From CAZTLI01 sp964614375 (lineage in GTDB: Bacteria > Chloroflexota > Anaerolineae > Aggregatilineales > Phototrophicaceae): 20,220 nt of DNA. Numbering within the stretch: the first letter of the stretch is position 1; the number at the start of each line of letters is the position of its first letter. Below, in pieces: positions 15,936-20,220 of the stretch. A program made the position numbers and the translations under genes. Where the stretch lies: NCBI GenBank assembly GCA_964614375.1, contig CAZTLI010000037.1, positions 1-20,220 on the forward strand. The letters are read 5' to 3'. The notes beneath the pieces were generated by a model. It ran no database searches and was not told where the DNA came from. It worked only from the letters and a program-made list of their open reading frames with translations.

Positions 15936-17423
15936 ATGAATCGCAAATTACTCTTCACATTATTGGCATTGCTGCTGCTGGCTTTGCCCGTTTTTGGCGC
16001 AGCCGCACAGGATGACGATTTGCCCGATCTGGGTGGCCGGGAAATCACGGTCGCGGTGGAGAACGCCTATCTGCCGTTCAACTTCATCAACGACGAGACG
16101 GGCGAGGCCGAAGGCTGGGATTACGACACCATCGGCGAAATATGCTCACGGTTGAATTGTGTACCTGTGTATGTCGAGGTGGGTTGGGATGGCATGATCG
16201 CGGCGGTTGGACGCGGCGAGTTCGACATGGCGGCGGATGGGATCACCATCACCGAAGAACGTGCCGAGGTCGTCGATTTCTCGATAGGGTACATCCGGTT
16301 GTCGCAGCGGGTGATGGTGCGGATTGATGAAGACCGCTTCGCATCTGCGGATGAGTTGGGAGCCGGTGATTATGTGGTCGGCGTGCAGGTGGCGACGACG
16401 AACTATGAAGTGGCTGTTGAGCTGGTCGGTGAAGACCGGATCGTGGGCTATGACACATTCGGGTTCGCGGTTCAGGCGCTGATTGGTGGCGATGTGGATG
16501 CGGTGGTGATGGACGACGTAGCGGGACAGGGTTATGTCGGTGTGAACGCGGAGTCGATCCGGTTGTTGGATGGCGAATTGACCTCAGAGGAACTGGGTTT
16601 CATCTTCCCGTTGGGGTCGGATTTGGTCGAGCCGTTCAATGCCGCCATCATGAGCATGATGGAAGATGGCACACTCGATGAAATCAATGCCCGCTGGTTT
16701 AGCCCCGATGAAGAAGTTGAATTACCGAATCTCGAAGGTCGGGAAATCACGGTCGCGGTGGAGAACGCCTATCTGCCGTTCAACTTCATCAACGACGAGA
16801 CGGGCGAGGCCGAAGGCTGGGATTACGACACCATCGGCGAAATATGCTCACGGTTGAATTGTGTACCTGTGTATGTCGAGGTGGGTTGGGATGGCATGAT
16901 CGCGGCGGTTGGACGCGGCGAGTTCGACATGGCGGCGGATGGGATCACCATCACCGAAGAACGTGCCGAGGTCGTCGATTTCTCGATAGGGTACATCCGG
17001 TTGTCGCAGCGGGTGATGGTGCGGATTGATGAAGACCGCTTCGCATCTGCGGATGAGTTGGGAGCCGGTGATTATGTGGTCGGCGTGCAGGTGGCGACGA
17101 CGAACTATGAAGTGGCTGTTGAGCTGGTCGGTGAAGACCGGATCGTGGGCTATGACACATTCGGGTTCGCGGTTCAGGCGCTGATTGGTGGCGATGTGGA
17201 TGCGGTGGTGATGGACGACGTAGCGGGACAGGGTTATGTCGGTGTGAACGCGGAGTCGATCCGGTTGTTGGATGGCGAATTGACCTCAGAGGAACTGGGT
17301 TTCATCTTCCCGTTGGGGTCGGATTTGGTCGAGCCGTTCAATGCCGCCATCATGAGCATGATGGAAGATGGCACACTCGATGAAATCAATGCCCGCTGGT
17401 TTAGCCCCGATGAAGAAGAATAA
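15936..17423 (+). CDS. ABC-type amino-acid-binding protein with two identical tandem domains
   Basis: The 495-residue secreted protein would capture a polar amino acid or similar solute for the adjacent permease. A signal peptide (residues 1-24, ending FGAAA) has no lipobox cysteine. Two full family-3 solute-binding domains follow, residues 35-260 and 269-494, identical in protein and DNA, joined by VELPNLEG. Each has the family marks: VAVENAYLPFNF, DGITITEERAEVVDFS with the arginine that usually grips the ligand carboxylate, and DAVVMDD. ICSRLNC in each copy could form a disulfide. One domain is the normal length for the family, so this is a duplication. GGAGGA lies about six bases before the ATG at 15936; an upstream in-frame TTG is rejected. 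The permease gene follows after a hairpin. Tandem binding domains are known from GlnPQ-type transporters, where they are fused to the permease. Confidence 0.93.
   Translation: MNRKLLFTLLALLLLALPVFGAAAQDDDLPDLGGREITVAVENAYLPFNFINDETGEAEGWDYDTIGEICSRLNCVPVYVEVGWDGMIAAVGRGEFDMAADGITITEERAEVVDFSIGYIRLSQRVMVRIDEDRFASADELGAGDYVVGVQVATTNYEVAVELVGEDRIVGYDTFGFAVQALIGGDVDAVVMDDVAGQGYVGVNAESIRLLDGELTSEELGFIFPLGSDLVEPFNAAIMSMMEDGTLDEINARWFSPDEEVELPNLEGREITVAVENAYLPFNFINDETGEAEGWDYDTIGEICSRLNCVPVYVEVGWDGMIAAVGRGEFDMAADGITITEERAEVVDFSIGYIRLSQRVMVRIDEDRFASADELGAGDYVVGVQVATTNYEVAVELVGEDRIVGYDTFGFAVQALIGGDVDAVVMDDVAGQGYVGVNAESIRLLDGELTSEELGFIFPLGSDLVEPFNAAIMSMMEDGTLDEINARWFSPDEEE
16038..16716 (+). repeat. Direct repeat copy 1 (binding-domain unit)
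   Basis: This 679-base block is identical to 16740-17418 at an offset of 702 bases, which keeps the frame (234 codons). It encodes residues 35-260 of the binding protein. Identity stops abruptly on both sides. Confidence 0.95.
16740..17418 (+). repeat. Direct repeat copy 2 (binding-domain unit)
   Basis: Second copy of the 679-base block, ending five bases before the end of the stop codon. The 23 bases before it match the 23 before copy 1 at only 13 positions, although both encode similar residues (ELPNLEG against DLPDLGG). Confidence 0.95.
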
Positions 17424-17453
17424 GACGGGCGAAAATCCATAATTTGTCAATCG

Positions 17454-17488
17454 ACAGGCGTACAGCAGCGATGTTGTACGCCTGTTTT
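17454..17488 (+). terminator. Intercistronic hairpin between binding protein and permease
   Basis: ACAGGCGTACA and TGTACGCCTGT pair perfectly over 11 bases around a 10-base loop, followed by TTT and then AC. The short T-run suggests a partial terminator, or a hairpin that protects the upstream message. It lies 30 bases after the binding-protein stop and 18 bases before the permease start. Confidence 0.65.
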
Positions 17489-17505
17489 ACAAAAAAGGAC
17501 ATCGC

Positions 17506-18612
17506 ATGGCAATTACATCAAAAGGGCAAAGTGAGGGTCTGGCACCCCCCGATGACCAGCCCGATGATTTAGCACTGATTTATCAGGCGGCACGCAAGCG
17601 GGCGATGCTCATTGATCGCATGTATACCGCGCCCTGGTGGTTGATCATTATTGTGCTTGGTGGACTGGCTTTAGCGTTCCAAATCGCGACCAACAGCATT
17701 TATTCTGAAATCCTCAATCAACTTCAAGAGGGTATCAGTATGACGCTGGGTGTGAGTTTTGTCGCGTACTTCTCGGCCTTGTTGATTGCCCTGATTGTCG
17801 GGATTATTCGCTCGAATGCCCCACAAGCACCAACCACAGGCCAGAGTACCTTCCGCATTATCGTCCGCTTGATACAAACCCTGCTCTATAACTTCGCGAC
17901 GTTATATGTGCAGGTCATGCGTGGCTTGCCTATTCTGATCGTACTGCTGGTGACGGCGTTTGTCCTCGTGCCGTTGATTCGTGATGACATCATCAACGCA
18001 TCGGTGGTGCCATTTTTGCGGCAAGTGTTCAATAACCCGGACATCCCTGATTTGTTCTGGCGCGGCAGTTCCGCACCGTCGGCAATTGTCGCCCTTGCGG
18101 TGACCTATGGCGCATATATGTCCGAGACCATTCGCGCGGGGATCCAATCGGTGGATAAAGGGCAGGTCGAAGCGGCGAAGTCCATCGGCATGACTTACTG
18201 GCAGACTCTGCGTTATATCGTGCTGCCACAGGCGTTTCGGAATGTGCTGCCGCCGCTGGGTAATGACATGATTGCGATGGTTAAAGACTCGTCGCTGCTG
18301 GCGATTTTGGGCGTGCGCGACATCACACAGGTGGCGAAAACCAGCGCAGGTCGTTCATTCCGCTATATCGAAACCTATACAATCGTGGCGCTGCTGTATC
18401 TGGTGATGACGATTTTCGGTTCTATCCTCGTTCGCTCACTGGAAGATACCCTTAGCAATGAACGCGAAACGCCGAAATGGGTGATTAAACTCGGTGAAAC
18501 CTGGGACAGGCTAACAGGTAAGAGCAAACGCCGCCGTGAATTCCTCATCCGGCATGGATTTATGGTTGACGACAAACCCAAACGGGGTGACAACGCAACC
18601 GCAGAGTCCTAA
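17506..18612 (+). CDS. ABC transporter permease, polar amino acid (HisM-type) family
   Basis: The 368-residue membrane permease forms the channel for the solute delivered by the binding protein. About five hydrophobic segments are visible (near 44-61, 79-101, 143-158, 191-206 and 290-310). The EAA loop that contacts the ATPase is at 219-250: GQVEAAKSIGMTYWQTLRY...PQAFRNVLPPLGND, with E222 and G228, followed by MVKDSSLLAILG. It is longer than typical HisM-type permeases (about 220-250) because of a hydrophilic N-terminal extension of 40 residues, an insertion near 157-190 and a basic tail after 320. AAAGGA stands six bases before the ATG at 17506. No ATPase gene follows; the next gene is convergent. 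Amino-acid specificity is inferred from the family. Confidence 0.93.
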   Translation: MAITSKGQSEGLAPPDDQPDDLALIYQAARKRAMLIDRMYTAPWWLIIIVLGGLALAFQIATNSIYSEILNQLQEGISMTLGVSFVAYFSALLIALIVGIIRSNAPQAPTTGQSTFRIIVRLIQTLLYNFATLYVQVMRGLPILIVLLVTAFVLVPLIRDDIINASVVPFLRQVFNNPDIPDLFWRGSSAPSAIVALAVTYGAYMSETIRAGIQSVDKGQVEAAKSIGMTYWQTLRYIVLPQAFRNVLPPLGNDMIAMVKDSSLLAILGVRDITQVAKTSAGRSFRYIETYTIVALLYLVMTIFGSILVRSLEDTLSNERETPKWVIKLGETWDRLTGKSKRRREFLIRHGFMVDDKPKRGDNATAES

Positions 18613-18637
18613 AAAGGGCAACCAGCGTGGCTGCCCT
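18611..18637 (-). terminator. Intrinsic terminator for the vWA gene
   Basis: AGGGCA-A-CCA pairs with TGG-C-TGCCCT around GCG. On the minus strand the stem is followed by TTTTT, so it should end the vWA transcript. Its T-run overlaps the permease stop codon. On the plus strand no T-run follows. Confidence 0.75.
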
Positions 18638-18659
18638 GTAGTGGTTGGTCTAATCGATG

Positions 18660-20220
18660 TTATTGCCCGCTAATGCGAATGGCGGCCTGTACCATCTGGA
18701 TGAATTCCTCGACATCCATATCGTCCGGGAAGTGGATAGCGGCGTCTTCTGCCAGTGCCAGCACATCCCTGAAACTGCCGCCCTGTGCCCAGTAACTGTC
18801 CCGCAGGATTTCGGCAAATTCAGCGACGGCTGCCTGTAGGCGGAAGCTCGGCGGGCCAGCGTCGATACTCGGTAATAAATCTCCGACAGTGATCGTCTGG
18901 CTGATTTCGACAAATTCGCGCGTATCGGCATCCTGATAACGGATATACACTGTGGCAATCACCGCGTCATCGGGCAGCTCGCCCGGCTCAAGCGCAATTT
19001 CATACAAGGCCGTGACGCTATGACCCGCGCCGACTTCACCGGCGTCAATCGTATCATCACGGAAAGACTCATCAGCAATTGCCCGATTTTCATAACCTAT
19101 CAACCGATAACGGTCTGTGATGTCGGGATTGAAATCGACCTGCACCCGCGCATCATACCCAATCACCTGCAATGTCCCGGTCAGACCATGAACGAACACA
19201 CGTCGTGCCTGCCGCAGATTATCGACATAGTAGTAATTGCCGTTGCCGTCGTTCGCCAACTGTTCCATGAGCACATCGTTGTAATTGCCCATGCCGAAGC
19301 CGATGGTACTGAGTGTGATTCCACTGTCTACACCCTCGCTGACCAATGCGAGGATGCCCGCTGGCCCGGTTTCGCCGACATTGGCGACACCATCGCTCAA
19401 CAGGATGATGCGTGTGTTTTCACCCGGCTGCATATGCTCCTGCGCCAGACGATAACCCAGGCGCAGACCCGCTTCAGCATAAGTGCTGCCTTCTGGTTGC
19501 AGACTGTTGATAACGGCTAGAATCGTGTCGCGTTCACTGGCTGGCGTCGGTGCAAGACGGACGCGCGTCTGGTCAGCATAGGTGACGATTGCCACGCGGT
19601 CATCAGGCCGCAATTCATCGACCAGAATGGTCAACGTCTGTCTGACCAACCCCAGACGGTCATCACGCCCCATGCTGCCCGATACATCAATCACGAACAC
19701 GAGGAACACAGGTTGACGGTCTTCGGGTTCGATGAAGCGCCCCTGAATACCCACCCGGAACAGATAATGTTCACGGAAGCCGAACGGCGCAGGTGCAGCA
19801 TCCAGATGAATGGCGAAAGCATCATCACCTTCGGGCGGGGCATAACCCGCATCGAAGTAGTTGATGAATTCTTCGGGACGAATCGCGTCTGGCGGCGGCA
19901 GTGTGCCATTCGTGAACAAAAATCCCCGTGCCAATGTGTACGATGCCGTATCCACATCCATTGCAAATGTGCTCCGATGGTCATCTTCCGTATCGAGGAA
20001 TGGATTCACGCCATAATCCTCGAAAAACATATCGGGTGGGATGTCGGGAATGCCTGTCGGCTGTATCTCTGGTTGTGGTGTGGCTGCACCGCCTAATAAG
20101 GCTGGTGATGTGACTGTAATCATTGCAGCAGAGACCTGTGTTGCCGCCAATTGGGTTGCCGTCATCGGGATATTCTGTGTCGGCGCGGGTGTGCCCGCTG
20201 GCGCAGTGGCGGTCATTTCC
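18660..20220 (-). CDS. YfbK-type von Willebrand factor A protein (N-terminus beyond window)
   Basis: The frame is open to the right edge, so the start and any lipoprotein signal are missing; 518 residues follow the first visible ATG at 20216. A Thr/Ala/Pro/Gln-rich linker (about 1-55) leads into the conserved block FEDYGVNPFLDTEDDHRSTFAMDVDTASYTLAR (64-97), the vWA N-terminal region of YfbK-like proteins. The vWA domain spans about 170-345 and has a complete metal site: DVSGS (D177, S179, S181), T245 in EGST, and D275 in LSDG. The C-terminal part (about 345-518) matches DUF3520. The protein is probably anchored outside the membrane and binds partners through the metal site. The partner is unknown. 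A terminator lies just past the stop. Confidence 0.92.
   Translation of the reverse strand, partial: EMTATAPAGTPAPTQNIPMTATQLAATQVSAAMITVTSPALLGGAATPQPEIQPTGIPDIPPDMFFEDYGVNPFLDTEDDHRSTFAMDVDTASYTLARGFLFTNGTLPPPDAIRPEEFINYFDAGYAPPEGDDAFAIHLDAAPAPFGFREHYLFRVGIQGRFIEPEDRQPVFLVFVIDVSGSMGRDDRLGLVRQTLTILVDELRPDDRVAIVTYADQTRVRLAPTPASERDTILAVINSLQPEGSTYAEAGLRLGYRLAQEHMQPGENTRIILLSDGVANVGETGPAGILALVSEGVDSGITLSTIGFGMGNYNDVLMEQLANDGNGNYYYVDNLRQARRVFVHGLTGTLQVIGYDARVQVDFNPDITDRYRLIGYENRAIADESFRDDTIDAGEVGAGHSVTALYEIALEPGELPDDAVIATVYIRYQDADTREFVEISQTITVGDLLPSIDAGPPSFRLQAAVAEFAEILRDSYWAQGGSFRDVLALAEDAAIHFPDDMDVEEFIQMVQAAIRISGQ

Noticed and set aside
16038..17418. Direct repeat as a mobile element
   Set aside because: The repeat is entirely a coding domain in frame, lacks terminal inverted repeats and encodes no transposase.
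18124..18150. Possible second start or separate gene inside the permease
   Set aside because: The membrane segments and EAA loop are continuous in one frame, so there is no reason to split the gene.

Overview
The window looks like a piece of a Chloroflexota chromosome, probably Anaerolineae-like. This is inferred from style, not from a marker gene. The signs are many secreted or lipid-anchored proteins with Thr/Pro/Ala-rich linkers, WD40/PD40-type propellers with a bacterial SH3 tail, an RDD membrane protein, HEAT-repeat proteins, a YfbK-type von Willebrand A protein, and a solute-binding protein whose signal peptide has no lipobox. I see no rRNA, tRNA, CRISPR array, insertion sequence or phage gene.

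Layout. 1-3989 (minus strand): a secreted beta-propeller protein, then an OmpR/PhoB-type response regulator and its HAMP histidine kinase. The kinase is cut by the left edge. The 141-base gap before the regulator carries two perfect inverted repeats. 4142-8116 (plus strand): a glycerophosphodiester phosphodiesterase, a large GT-C-like membrane protein and a lipoprotein. 8101-9532 (minus strand): a tightly spaced pair, a DUF4269 nucleotidyltransferase-like protein followed by a zinc-ribbon plus PD-(D/E)XK-like protein. 9667-10107: a small unknown protein, divergent from that pair across an AT-rich spacer with helically phased TGTTAA repeats. 10342-10851 (minus strand): a YgjP/SprT-like zinc metallopeptidase. 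11012-12412: a secreted protein with an SH3b tail, followed by a clear intrinsic terminator. 12614-15612 (minus strand): RDD protein, FAD-dependent oxidoreductase and HEAT-repeat protein. 15936-18612 (plus strand): a polar amino-acid-type ABC transporter made of a double-domain binding protein and a permease. 18660-20220 (minus strand): a YfbK-type vWA protein cut by the right edge.

The most unusual object is the binding protein at 15936-17423. It contains two complete family-3 solute-binding domains in tandem, identical over 679 bases, while the short homologous linker sequence just outside each copy has diverged. That pattern suggests recent homogenisation (gene conversion) of an older duplication, or a very recent duplication. 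A perfect 11-bp hairpin separates this gene from its permease, and no ATPase gene is present next to them. Second in interest are the phased TGTTAA repeats at 9557-9626, which look like a binding site for an OmpR-family regulator, and the nuclease-like/nucleotidyltransferase-like gene pair.
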